Positions 1 to 8,134 of a DNA stretch of 36,241 nt are shown here, one piece after another. Position numbers and translations under genes: made by a program. The DNA comes from Pseudonocardia bannensis. GTDB taxonomy: Bacteria; Actinomycetota; Actinomycetes; Mycobacteriales; Pseudonocardiaceae. The stretch spans positions 1 to 36,241 of the forward strand of contig NZ_JAAXKZ010000055.1 in assembly GCF_012911875.1 (NCBI RefSeq), given 5' to 3'. Numbering within the stretch: position 1 is the stretch's first letter; every line of letters begins with the position of its first letter. The notes under the pieces are model-generated. The model saw only the letters and a list, made by a program, of their open reading frames with translations. It searched no databases and was not told where the DNA came from.

Positions 1-1738
1 GGTGGGAGGCTGGCGGCCTCGGGTCGGAGGACGGATGGCCGCGCTCCTCACGCAGCGCAACCAGGGTGTGCCACGCCCGGGCCGCGAGCTGCAACTCGAA
101 GCGGGTGGCGGCGTCGGTGAGGTCGTGACCGGAGATGTCGCGGATGCGCTGTAGCCGGTACCTCAACGTGCTCCTGCCGACGGCGAGCGACTGGGCAGTC
201 GCGTCGTAGGCGCCGCCGGTTTCCAGGAACCGGGTGAGGGTGGCGACCAGCTGGGAGCGCTTGCGGGCGTCGTAGTCGAGCAGCGCGCCGAGCCAGCGTC
301 GGGTGTAGCGCTCGATGCCCGCGGTGTCCTCGACCTCCGCCAGGAGCTGGTAGACACCGAGCTCGTCGTACTCGACGGCCCGGTCGCCTCCGCGAGCGGC
401 GCGGTGCAGCTTGAGGGCGAGCCGCGCCTCACGGTAGGAGCGAGGAAGGTTCGTCGGGTGCTCGGAGCGTCCGCCCACCCCGATCCGGCAGTGTCCGCTG
501 CCGAGCTCGGTGACGATCCGGGCTCGGAACCGCTCCCAGGCGACCTCCGCGTCGGAGAGCACGACGACCGCGGCGCCGCGGGGCACCAGCAGCGACCCGA
601 TCCCGAGGTCGCGGGCCGCGCGGCGCACCGCGTGCAGGAGCCCGTCGTCGGGAGCGGCGCGATCTCCCTCCACCACCAGGACTCGATAGGGCCGTTCCAG
701 GTCGTAGCCGAGGGCTTGCGCGCGAGCGAGCGCCCCGCCGTCGTCGGTGCCGACCAGCAGTTCCTCGACGACGTCGCGGCGCAACCGCAGTTCCGTCTCG
801 GCCAGGCTCCGCAGGCGCGCCAGCTCCATCGCCAGCACGGTCGCGCCGTGCTCCAGGGCGATCAGCTCCGCCTCGCCCGCGCGGCCCGCCGGGTCGACGA
901 GTGCGAGTACCCCGAGCACGTCGTCGCGGGGGTTGGCGACGGCGATCAGCCGGCCACCGTCGCGGATGGGCCGCGCCTCGCGCAGGACCCGGGACAGCAG
1001 CGCCTCGCGACTGGCGGGCGGGCCCTTGGGATAGTGGTCTGCGCGACCCGGGCCGGCCCAGGCCCGTAGGTTGCCGTGCCGGTCCTCGACGGCGACCGGG
1101 AGATCGGTGAGCTCGTGCACCGCCCGCGCGATGCCCGCCGGCCCTTCACCGGCCAGCGCCACCCGGGTGAGGCGATCGTGGATGGCTGTCTTGCGTTCGA
1201 GCGCGCCGACGAGATCCGCGAGCACGGTGTTCGCGGTGCGCAGCTCCTCCCCGGACGCCCGCTCCCTGGCGTGCAGGTCGGCGTTGGCCAGCGCGACACC
1301 GGTCTGCTGCACGAGCACGCGCAGCAGGAACAGCTGGGACGCGGAGGGCTCGCAGTCTCCGGTGACGATGAGATGACCGAAGTTGCCTTTGAGGCTGCGC
1401 AGCGCGAACGCCCAGGCCCAGCCCGCGTCGCCGGTCGCCACCGCCCCACCCGCGCTGCGGATCGCCGCACACTGCGCCTCGAGGTCGGCGCGGACCTCAG
1501 GGCGGGTGCAGGAGGGTGCGGTGGCCCGCCACCCCAGGTCCTGCAGGTGGACGCCCTCCAGGCGGTAGCGCCCGATCGAGCGCACCGCGTTGTCGGCCAG
1601 TTGCAGGATCTGTTCCTCGTTGTTGCGCCCGGTCATCAGCATGGACAGCACGAGCAGGCCCTGCAGGCTGGACAGTTGATCGCGCAGCGCCAGCTCTGGG
1701 TCGCGCCCCTCGGGGACGGGAATCGGGACCGCGCTCAC
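1..1738 (-). CDS. PucR/CdaR-type transcriptional regulator (3' end outside window)
   Basis: The reverse strand is open from 1738 to the window edge, giving at least 579 residues without a stop. The C-terminal part (about residues 510-550) carries the PucR/CdaR helix-turn-helix signature, with the core STLRYRLQRIRD. The N-terminal half looks like a GAF-type sensory region, and the middle resembles the GGDEF-like domain usual in this family. The GTG at 1736-1738 is chosen because GGAGG sits about 6 bases upstream; an in-frame ATG at 1759 would add seven residues. The gene is divergent from the monooxygenase operon, so it is probably its regulator, responding to the hydrocarbon or a metabolite. 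The family assignment is firm. The effector and target are inferred from position only, and the C-terminus lies outside the window. Confidence 0.85.
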   Translation of the reverse strand, partial: MSAVPIPVPEGRDPELALRDQLSSLQGLLVLSMLMTGRNNEEQILQLADNAVRSIGRYRLEGVHLQDLGWRATAPSCTRPEVRADLEAQCAAIRSAGGAVATGDAGWAWAFALRSLKGNFGHLIVTGDCEPSASQLFLLRVLVQQTGVALANADLHARERASGEELRTANTVLADLVGALERKTAIHDRLTRVALAGEGPAGIARAVHELTDLPVAVEDRHGNLRAWAGPGRADHYPKGPPASREALLSRVLREARPIRDGGRLIAVANPRDDVLGVLALVDPAGRAGEAELIALEHGATVLAMELARLRSLAETELRLRRDVVEELLVGTDDGGALARAQALGYDLERPYRVLVVEGDRAAPDDGLLHAVRRAARDLGIGSLLVPRGAAVVVLSDAEVAWERFRARIVTELGSGHCRIGVGGRSEHPTNLPRSYREARLALKLHRAARGGDRAVEYDELGVYQLLAEVEDTAGIERYTRRWLGALLDYDARKRSQLVATLTRFLETGGAYDATAQSLAVGRSTLRYRLQRIRDISGHDLTDAATRFELQLAARAWHTLVALREERGHPSSDPRPPASH

Positions 1739-1994
1739 CGGCCACCTCCGACCGGACATTGTGCCAGCGGAACCGGCAAACGGCCTAGGCCTCGGAGGTC
1801 GACAATCCGGGCGGCATTCGCGTCCATTCCTGGTGGGCGGTCATTCCGTGGGCCGCTTCTGGCCCAAGGGGGGCCAATTCCACGGCGTTTTCGGCCCTAC
1901 GCAGGCGTAGCGCCACGGGCGTGATAGCCGCCACTCTGCTGGACACTCTCCGTGTCGGCGACATGGCCGACCGGTACCGACCCCGGGAGTGCCG
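1739..1994. promoter_or_regulatory. Divergent promoter/operator region
   Basis: About 255 bases separate the divergent regulator from the monooxygenase operon. They contain a perfect palindrome, TGGGCC-N6-GGCCCA (1849-1866), a shorter one, GGCCTAGGCC (1782-1791), and three CATTC-type half repeats between 1814 and 1847. I see no convincing sigma-54 -24/-12 element. The 18-bp palindrome is the best candidate for the binding site of the adjacent regulator. Its function is inferred from symmetry and location. Confidence 0.5.
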
Positions 1995-3506
1995 ATGCCC
2001 CGCCTCGCCCGTTCCGAGTGGTACGACCTCGCCAGGGACATGAACTGGAAGGTCTCCTACGTCGACGAATCCGAGGCGTGGCCGGACGAGCTCTCCACCG
2101 GCAAGGGCATTCCGATGGAGGACTGGTGGGGCTGGGACGAGTCCTACAAGGTCAGCTACCGCGAATACGTGCACAACCAGGTCGGCAAGGACGCGGCCGT
2201 CTACTCGGTGAACTCGGTCCTCGCGCGGTCGAAGATGTTCTCCCAACTCGACCCGGGCTGGAAATCCGCCATCCTCGCCCACTACGGGGCGATCGCCGTC
2301 GGCGAGTACCTGGCCAGCATCGGCGAGTCCCGGATGGGCCGCTTCGGCCGCGCCGCCGCCTGGCGCAACATGGCCATGTTCGGCACGCTGGACGAGATCC
2401 GGCACGGCCAGATCCAGACGTATTTCCCCTATGGACTGCTGGACCGGGAACCGCGGGCCGACTGGGCGCACAAGACGTTCCACACCAACGAGTGGGGCGC
2501 CATCGCGGCGCGCCACCTGTTCGACGACATGTTCACCGCGAACGACGCGGTGTCCACCGCCATCCAGCTGACCTTCACCTTCGAGACCGGGTTCACCAAC
2601 CTCCAGTTCCTGGGTATGGCAGCCGACGCGATGGAGGTCGGCGACATCGACTTCGGCTCGCTCATCTCCTCGATCCAGACCGACGAGGCGCGGCACTCCC
2701 AGCAGGGCGAGCCGACCATCAAGATCCTCATCGAGCACGGCCACAAGGAGTACGCCCAGAAGCTCATCGACCACATGTTCTGGCGGTCGTGGCACGTCTT
2801 CGCACTGCTGACCGGTCTGTCGATGGACTACTACACACCACTGGAACACCGGTCGCACTCGTTCAAGGAGTTCATGGACGAGTGGATCGTCAAGCAGTTC
2901 CTCGACCAGTTCCGGGACTTCGGCCTGGAGCCGTCCTGGTACTGGCCGGAGTTCCTGAAGGAGACGAACTGGTACCACCACGCGCTGCATCTCGGCGTGT
3001 GGTTCTGGCGGCCCACGGTGTGGTGGAACCCCGACGGCGGTGTCTCGCCGGCGGAGCGGGAGTGGCTGGAGGAGAAGTACCCCGGCTGGAACGACTCGTT
3101 CGGCAAGTACTGGGACGTGATCGGCCAGAACGTGCGCAACGGCAAGCCGGAACTCACTCTCCCCGAGACGTTCCCGATGGTCTGCAACATGTGCCAGATC
3201 CCGCTGTGCAACCCGGCCGGCTTTGCGGCGGGTTATCTGGACAGCCCGGCTCCACTCATCCATGACCACGGTGGTCGCCGCTACACGTTCTGCTCGAAAC
3301 CGTGCCGATGGGTCTTCGAACAGAACCCGAGCCGGTTCCAGGGCCACATGTCGATCATCGACCGGTTCCTCGCCGGCCAGATCCAGCCGGCCACGATCCC
3401 CGGTGCGCTGGCGTACATGGGCCTGTCCCCGGAGGAGATGGGCCAGGACGCGACCGACTGTTCGTGGGCGTTCGCGAACGGAACCATCCTGAAGAAGGGG
3501 GCATGA
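1995..3506 (+). CDS. tmoA: Toluene/alkene monooxygenase hydroxylase, alpha (diiron) subunit
   Basis: This is the catalytic subunit of a soluble bacterial multicomponent monooxygenase that inserts one oxygen atom from O2 into an aromatic ring or alkene. Starting at the ATG at 1995 (GGGAG five bases upstream), the protein has 503 residues. The diiron ligands then fall at E104, E134, H137 (DEIRHGQ), E197 (FETGF), E231 and H234 (DEARHSQ), the same numbers as in toluene-4-monooxygenase. Active-site I100, G103 and T201 are also present. An in-frame GTG at 1989 is a poorer start. The C-terminal region keeps four cysteines, VCNMC (C397, C400) and FCSKPC (C433, C437), matching the zinc site of phenol hydroxylase; toluene-4-monooxygenase has lost them. 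It is the first gene of a tight six-gene operon. Substrate (toluene, isoprene, propene or another) cannot be read from the sequence. Confidence 0.95.
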   Translation: MPRLARSEWYDLARDMNWKVSYVDESEAWPDELSTGKGIPMEDWWGWDESYKVSYREYVHNQVGKDAAVYSVNSVLARSKMFSQLDPGWKSAILAHYGAIAVGEYLASIGESRMGRFGRAAAWRNMAMFGTLDEIRHGQIQTYFPYGLLDREPRADWAHKTFHTNEWGAIAARHLFDDMFTANDAVSTAIQLTFTFETGFTNLQFLGMAADAMEVGDIDFGSLISSIQTDEARHSQQGEPTIKILIEHGHKEYAQKLIDHMFWRSWHVFALLTGLSMDYYTPLEHRSHSFKEFMDEWIVKQFLDQFRDFGLEPSWYWPEFLKETNWYHHALHLGVWFWRPTVWWNPDGGVSPAEREWLEEKYPGWNDSFGKYWDVIGQNVRNGKPELTLPETFPMVCNMCQIPLCNPAGFAAGYLDSPAPLIHDHGGRRYTFCSKPCRWVFEQNPSRFQGHMSIIDRFLAGQIQPATIPGALAYMGLSPEEMGQDATDCSWAFANGTILKKGA

Positions 3507-3508
3507 TC

Positions 3509-3754
3509 ATGGCGCCGTTCCCCGTACAGGGCATCACCGAGGGCGACTTCGTCGTCGTGCTGGTACCGGTCGACACCGAGGACCCGATGACGGCGGTCGC
3601 CGAGAAGATCGCGTACCACGCGGTGAACCGGCGGGTGCCCGAGGACGACCGGCCGATGGCTGTCCGGCACAACGGAAGGGTGCTCGCCGGCGACGCCACC
3701 GTGATCGATGCAGGCGTTGCCCCGCTCGACGTGCTCGAAGTCGTCTACCCGTGA
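3509..3754 (+). CDS. tmoB: Monooxygenase hydroxylase gamma subunit (TmoB family)
   Basis: A small 81-residue protein of the TmoB type, the gamma subunit of the (alpha-beta-gamma)2 hydroxylase. It has the family layout: an FPV start, then VAEKIAYHAVNRRV in the middle and a terminal VLEVVYP. An ATG at 3503 overlaps the alpha-subunit stop, but it lies directly on the AAGGGGG ribosome site (3495-3501). The ATG at 3509 has the correct spacing of seven bases and matches the family N-terminus. TmoB folds like ubiquitin and has no cofactor; it stabilises the hydroxylase. The identity rests on sequence resemblance and on the invariable position between the alpha subunit and the Rieske ferredoxin. Confidence 0.88.
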   Translation: MAPFPVQGITEGDFVVVLVPVDTEDPMTAVAEKIAYHAVNRRVPEDDRPMAVRHNGRVLAGDATVIDAGVAPLDVLEVVYP

Positions 3755-4116
3755 GTGACCGGATCCGGTGGGTTGATGCGACCACGGTCGACGACCTGTG
3801 GCAGGGCGAGATCCTCGACCTCGAACTCGAGGGTGAGCCCGTGCTCCTGGTCCATCTCCTCGACGGGGTGATCAGGGCCTACCAGGGCGTCTGCCCCCAT
3901 CAGGAGGTGCTCCTCGCCGATGGGGAGTGGAACGAGGAGACCAACGTGCTGATGTGCGGAGGTCACCACTGGGAGTTCGACATGAGCTCGGGTAGTGGCA
4001 TCAACCCGTCGGGTTGCCGCCTCTACAGCTACCCGGTGCAGACCGAGGGCGCGTCGATCCGGGTCGGCATTCCCCAGGACGGCGAACGGCACTACAACCG
4101 CTGCCCCGGGACCTGA
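3751..4116 (+). CDS. tmoC: Rieske-type ferredoxin of the monooxygenase (TmoC family)
   Basis: This 121-residue Rieske [2Fe-2S] ferredoxin carries electrons from the reductase to the diiron hydroxylase. The cluster ligands are visible as CPH (C48, H50) and CGGH (C69, H72). The spacing between the two ligand pairs is 18 residues, two more than in the toluene-4-monooxygenase ferredoxin, because of a small insertion around WNEET. The GTG start overlaps the gamma-subunit stop by four bases (GTGA), which implies translational coupling. Having a Rieske ferredoxin places this enzyme in the four-component toluene/alkene/isoprene monooxygenase group, not among phenol hydroxylases or methane and propane monooxygenases. 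Confidence 0.93.
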   Translation: MSDRIRWVDATTVDDLWQGEILDLELEGEPVLLVHLLDGVIRAYQGVCPHQEVLLADGEWNEETNVLMCGGHHWEFDMSSGSGINPSGCRLYSYPVQTEGASIRVGIPQDGERHYNRCPGT

Positions 4117-4127
4117 GAGGACAGGCG

Positions 4128-4430
4128 ATGACCGAGACACACGTCAAGATGGTCGGCCCGGTGGTGCGCGGGGTCGACGCCGATCTCGCCGAGGCGGTGA
4201 TCGAGGCCGTTGAGATCGACAATCCCGACGCGCAGGTCCAGATCGACGATCGCGGTGGCTACATCCGGATCAGCGTCCCGAAGCGCTGCCGGCTGACCCA
4301 GGCCAGCCTGGAAGAGGCGCTCGGGCGCCCGTTCCCGCTGGCCCAGTTGGAGCCGTCCCTGTCCGCGTTTGCCGGACGGATGAACCTGACCGACGACGAG
4401 GTCGTCTGGTACCTGGATCGGGAGGACTGA
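4128..4430 (+). CDS. tmoD: Monooxygenase effector/coupling protein (TmoD family)
   Basis: This 100-residue protein belongs to the cofactor-less effector family (TmoD, MmoB, DmpM). It binds the hydroxylase over the diiron site and couples electron transfer to oxygen activation. The sequence has the family N-terminal VGPVVRG segment, the AVEIDNPDAQVQIDD stretch, and the terminal LTDDEVVWYL segment. The ATG at 4128 follows a GAGAGGA ribosome site and is 12 bases after the ferredoxin stop. It lies in the standard fourth position of the operon. Confidence 0.92.
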   Translation: MTETHVKMVGPVVRGVDADLAEAVIEAVEIDNPDAQVQIDDRGGYIRISVPKRCRLTQASLEEALGRPFPLAQLEPSLSAFAGRMNLTDDEVVWYLDRED

Positions 4431-4431
4431 G

Positions 4432-5439
4432 ATGACCACGAGCGAGCGCCGCCGGGCGAAGACCTGGAGCCTGCTGGGGGATGTACGCCGCAAGGTGACT
4501 CCGTACGAGGCCGTCACCGCGAAGTTCCACTACCACTTCCGCCGGGATCCAGCACCGTTCGAGCTCGATCCGGAGATGCCGCTCAACACGTGGTACCTGC
4601 GGCACCGGGAGAACTCGCCGTTCCAGGTGGACGACTGGGAAGGCTTCCGCGACCCGTTCAAGCTGACCTACAAGGACTACGTCTCGCTGCAGCACGAGCG
4701 GGAGCTCTATCTCGACGGCCTGGTCGACCAGCACGAGGCCACCGAGGCGGCCGCCGGGCTGGACGCCGGGTGGGTGGACACCCTGCGGCAGTTGTTCGTG
4801 CCGCTGCGGTTCCCGCTGCACGGACTGCAGATGATCAGTTTGTACGTCGGCCAGATGGCTCCCTCGTCGTTCATCACCAACCCGGCCTCGTTCCAGGCGG
4901 CCGACGAGATGCGCCGGATCCAGCGCATCGCGTACTGGACGAAGGTGCTCGGTAACGCCCACGGCGACGACCTCGCCACCACGGCCGCAGCCCGCGACGC
5001 CTGGGTCGGAGGTGCCGAATGGCAGCCGCTGCGCGAGACCGTGGAGCAGCTGCTGATCGCCTACGACTGGGGTGAGGCGTTCACCGCGCTGAACCTGGCT
5101 GTGAAGCCGGCGCTGGACAGCCTGATCGACTGGCAGCTCGGCGAGCTCGCGAGTCGCAACGGGGACGCGTTCCTGTCCCTGCTGTTCGCCGAGTTCCAGC
5201 ATGATGCGCGGCGCAGCCGGAAGTGGTCGGCGGCGCTGGTCGACTACGCGCTGCGCCGCGACCAGGAACTGAGTGGGGTGCTGACCGGCTGGCTCGACAC
5301 CTGGGTCCCGCGGGCCCAGGCCGCCACGGAGGGACTGGCGCCGCTGTTCGGGACGGCCCCGGTCTCGATGCCGGCCACAGGGGTCGTCGACGCGGTCCGC
5401 TCCCAGCTGGCCGAGGTGCGGGCGACATGCGGGCTGTAG
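4432..5439 (+). CDS. tmoE: Monooxygenase hydroxylase beta subunit (TmoE family)
   Basis: This 335-residue protein is the beta subunit of the hydroxylase. It shares the ferritin-like helical fold of the alpha subunit but lacks the E..ExxH iron ligands. Family features include the RRKVTPYEAVTAKFHYHF region near residues 19-36, the WYLRHRENSP segment, and YKDYVSLQHERE. It scaffolds the alpha-beta-gamma dimer. The ATG at 4432 is one base after the effector stop, so translation is coupled. The length is usual for the family (about 305-340 residues). Confidence 0.93.
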   Translation: MTTSERRRAKTWSLLGDVRRKVTPYEAVTAKFHYHFRRDPAPFELDPEMPLNTWYLRHRENSPFQVDDWEGFRDPFKLTYKDYVSLQHERELYLDGLVDQHEATEAAAGLDAGWVDTLRQLFVPLRFPLHGLQMISLYVGQMAPSSFITNPASFQAADEMRRIQRIAYWTKVLGNAHGDDLATTAAARDAWVGGAEWQPLRETVEQLLIAYDWGEAFTALNLAVKPALDSLIDWQLGELASRNGDAFLSLLFAEFQHDARRSRKWSAALVDYALRRDQELSGVLTGWLDTWVPRAQAATEGLAPLFGTAPVSMPATGVVDAVRSQLAEVRATCGL

Positions 5440-5449
5440 CCGGCCGGCC

Positions 5450-6439
5450 ATGACGGGATTTGCGGTCACCATCGCGCCGGGCGGCCCGACCTTCGAGGTG
5501 CGCGAGAGGGAGCGGATTCTCGTCGCGGCCCGGCGCGCCGGGGTCTGGCTCCCCTTCGAGTGCGGCTGGGGCAGTTGCTCGACGTGCAAGGTCACCCTGG
5601 TCGAGGGCGAGGTGGACCTGCTCTTCGCCGGCGCCCCCGCCGTCACCGTCCGGGACGCGCGGCGGCAGCGCATCCTGACCTGCCAGACGACCCCGCGGTC
5701 GGACCTGGTCATCAAGCCGCTCACCGTCGGCTCCGTGCCGAGTGCGGAGCGCCCGACCACGGACCACACCGGTGAGCTGATCGGCCGCGAGGAGCTCGGC
5801 CCAGACATCCGCCGATTCTCCTTTCGCCTAGAGCGTCCGGCCGACTTCCGGGCGGGCCAGTACGCGATCCTGCACCTCGGCGACGGGGTGCGCCGCTGCT
5901 ACTCGATGTCCAACCGACCCGGGTCGCCCCTCGTCGAGTTCGTGACGAAGCGCTACCCGGGGCGGCTCGGCAGCGAGCGGCTGCACGGCCTGCCGCTGGG
6001 CGGCTGCGTCGAGCTGGAGCTGCCCTACGGCGACATGTGGCTGCGTCCGGGGAGCCGCCCGGTGGTGCTGATCGCCGGCGGTACCGGGATCTCGCCCGTC
6101 CTGGCGTTGCTCCTGCAGCTTCACGGCGCGGCGGACCCCCGGCCGGTCCAGATCTTCTACGGGGCCAACTCCCGAGCCGAGCTGGTCTGCTGGAACGAGC
6201 TCGAGACGTTGGTGGCTGGGCTGCCCCACGGCCGGTTGCACGGCGCCCTGGCATGTCCGGACACCGCGTGGCCGGGCGCGTCCGGCCTCGTGACCGCCGC
6301 ACTCGCAGAGCACCTGCAGGCGGCGGACGCCGGGGACCACTACCTCGCCGGGCCGCCGCCGATGGTCGATGCCGTACTGGCCCATCTGCGCGAGCGCGAC
6401 GTCGAGCTGACCCGAGTCCACTATGACCGCTTCGGATGA
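5450..6439 (+). CDS. tmoF: NADH-dependent monooxygenase reductase (TmoF family)
   Basis: This 329-residue reductase takes electrons from NADH through FAD and a plant-type [2Fe-2S] cluster and passes them to the Rieske ferredoxin. The N-terminal ferredoxin domain has C38, C43, C46 (CGWGSCSTC) and C78. The FAD domain has RCYSMSN (149-155) and the NAD domain GGTGISP (210-216). The order ferredoxin-FAD-NAD is that of TmoF and related oxygenase reductases. It lies ten bases after the beta-subunit gene and completes the ABCDEF set. No ribosome site is obvious before the ATG at 5450, so it is probably translated by coupling. Confidence 0.94.
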   Translation: MTGFAVTIAPGGPTFEVRERERILVAARRAGVWLPFECGWGSCSTCKVTLVEGEVDLLFAGAPAVTVRDARRQRILTCQTTPRSDLVIKPLTVGSVPSAERPTTDHTGELIGREELGPDIRRFSFRLERPADFRAGQYAILHLGDGVRRCYSMSNRPGSPLVEFVTKRYPGRLGSERLHGLPLGGCVELELPYGDMWLRPGSRPVVLIAGGTGISPVLALLLQLHGAADPRPVQIFYGANSRAELVCWNELETLVAGLPHGRLHGALACPDTAWPGASGLVTAALAEHLQAADAGDHYLAGPPPMVDAVLAHLRERDVELTRVHYDRFG

Positions 6440-6461
6440 TGCGGCGGAAAGGTGAGCATCA

Positions 6462-7523
6462 ATGCGAGCAGCCGTGTACCACGGCCCGGGGGACGTCCGG
6501 ATCGACGACGTCCAGGACCCGCGTATCCAGGACCCGCGGGACGTGATCGTGAAGACCCGCACAGCGTCGATGTGCGGCTCGGATCTCTACCTGTTCAACG
6601 GGGAGGTCGAGCACATGGTCACCCCGGGGCGCACGACGCTCGGGCACGAAATCTGCGCGGAGGTCATCGAGGTCGGCGCGGGGGTGGGCCGCTTCGCCAT
6701 GGGTGACCGCGTCACCTTCCCCTATTCCGTCAGCTGCGGCACCTGCTTCTGTTGCCGAACGGGCCAGACGGCGCATTGCGAGACGTCGGGCAAGGCCATC
6801 TTCGGGTTCGGGGTGGCCTTCGGCGACCTCGGCGGCAGCCAGGCCGAGTACGTGCGGGTCCCACTGGCCGACGGCCACCTCGAGCAGGTGCCCGCCGAGA
6901 TCGGCGACGAGGCGGCCCTCTTCCTGTCCTGCAACCTGCCGGCCGCCGTGACCGCAGTTGACGCGGCCGAGATCGAGCCGACCGACGTCGTCGCGGTCAT
7001 CGGGTGCGGACCAACCGGGCTGCTGGCCCTTCAGCTGGCCGGACTGCGGAGCGGCCGGGAGATCCTGGCGTTCGACCGGGTCGCCGGGCGCCTCGACAGG
7101 GCGAAAGAGCTCGGCGCGCAACCGATCAACGTCGATTCCGACGAAGTGGACAGCGCCGTCGCCGCGGCGACGTCCGGCCGTGGCGTGGACAAGGTGATCG
7201 AGTTCGCCGGTCGAGGCGACGCGTTCAATCTGGCCGTGGCGATCACCCGCCCCGGCGCCGTGATCAGCGGTGGCGGCGTCTACCTGGAGCAGACGCACCC
7301 GGTCTCGCTGTTCGACATGTACTTCAAGAACCTGCAGATCCGTCTCAACGGGTTCGCCAACGCCAAGATGGGGCAATGGAAGGCCATGCAGTTGATGGCC
7401 CTCGGCGTCATCGACCCCACGAGCCTGCTCACCCACGAGGTAGACCTTGCCGGGTTGCCGCAGGCAGCCGCCGCGTTCGCCGACCGGGAGCCGGGGTTCC
7501 TGAAGATGCTGATACGGCCGTAA
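6462..7523 (+). CDS. Zinc-dependent alcohol dehydrogenase (MDR family)
   Basis: This 353-residue medium-chain dehydrogenase oxidises an alcohol with NAD(P). Catalytic zinc ligands are C38 (MCGSD) and H62-E63 (LGHE). The structural zinc lobe is C92, C95, C98 and C106. The Rossmann motif is GCGPTGLLAL around residue 176. It starts 22 bases after the reductase gene behind an AAGGTGAG ribosome site, so it is probably the last gene of the monooxygenase operon. The likely role is oxidation of the hydroxylated product or a diol formed from it, but the substrate is unknown. Isoprene clusters use a glutathione conjugate dehydrogenase instead, and no glutathione transferase is seen here, which argues against the classical isoprene pathway. 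Confidence 0.88.
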   Translation: MRAAVYHGPGDVRIDDVQDPRIQDPRDVIVKTRTASMCGSDLYLFNGEVEHMVTPGRTTLGHEICAEVIEVGAGVGRFAMGDRVTFPYSVSCGTCFCCRTGQTAHCETSGKAIFGFGVAFGDLGGSQAEYVRVPLADGHLEQVPAEIGDEAALFLSCNLPAAVTAVDAAEIEPTDVVAVIGCGPTGLLALQLAGLRSGREILAFDRVAGRLDRAKELGAQPINVDSDEVDSAVAAATSGRGVDKVIEFAGRGDAFNLAVAITRPGAVISGGGVYLEQTHPVSLFDMYFKNLQIRLNGFANAKMGQWKAMQLMALGVIDPTSLLTHEVDLAGLPQAAAAFADREPGFLKMLIRP

Positions 7524-7835
7524 CACGCACAGATCCCGAAGGCATGCGGTGGTGCCGGGCGTCGACCAGGTCGCGTCGGGTGTCGAGGCGGGTTGACGAT
7601 GTCGTGGTCGCGCCCCCGCACTCGAGGTAGGTAGCAGCCTGCAGCCCTGGTCCCGCGTCCGAGGGCCGACACTGCACGTCATCGCCCGCACGCTGCGCCT
7701 CGTTCTCCCGGACACCGCGCGGAAACTGCACGTCGAGGTAGCCCCTGGACCGCCTCGACGCCGAGTTGCCGACGCTGGTGATCCCGCCCGGATCCCCGAC
7801 TGCATGGCATCGCCGTGGCCGAGGACCACGTCAGC
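7524..7835. other. Intergenic stretch without a recognisable gene
   Basis: About 310 bases lie between the alcohol dehydrogenase and the insertion-sequence relics. Reading frames are short and look like none of the genes around them. It may be decayed mobile-element DNA, but I could not match it to a transposase with confidence. Confidence 0.4.
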
Positions 7836-8134
7836 GGAGGTGGTGTACAAGATCGCTCCCGCGTGATCTTGTTTGGACTTTAGGCGGTCAGGGCCTCTGT
7901 TGTCGCCGGCGACTCACCTTCGGGGGGTTCGGGTTCGGTGGTCACGATCCGGATCCGGGACTTGGTGAGCAGTTTCCAGGCCCATGTAGCGGCGGACTTC
8001 GGTCCATTCGTCGCTCTGTTCGGCGAGGACCGCGCCGACGAGGCGGATCAGGGAGTCGCGACCGGGAAAGATCCCGACGACGTCGGTGCGGCGGCGGATT
8101 TCCTTGTTCAGTCGCTCTTGTGGGTTGTTGCTCC
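7836..8134 (-). mobile_element. IS256-family transposase relic (C-terminal fragment and element end)
   Basis: Read on the reverse strand from 8134, the sequence gives the C-terminal part of a Transposase_mut (IS256) protein, with the hallmark [20 protein letters not shown] followed by [21 protein letters not shown] one-base frameshift near 7986 switches to the frame that ends naturally in TTEALTA and a stop at 7880. Just beyond the stop is an inverted repeat, ACAAGATC (7847-7854) and GATCTTGT (7865-7872), next to GGAGGTGGTGTACAAGATC, which looks like an IS256-type terminus. The N-terminal three quarters are missing, and the fragment abuts an IS110 transposase relic at about 8134. It is not functional. 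Confidence 0.8.

Noticed and set aside
1739..1994. Sigma-54 promoter for the monooxygenase operon
   Set aside because: No TGGCAC-N5-TTGC element is present, and sigma-54 is generally absent in actinobacteria.
7524..7835. Possible decayed transposase in several frames
   Set aside because: A few residues resemble an IS110 middle region, but only after several assumed frameshifts; not enough to claim.
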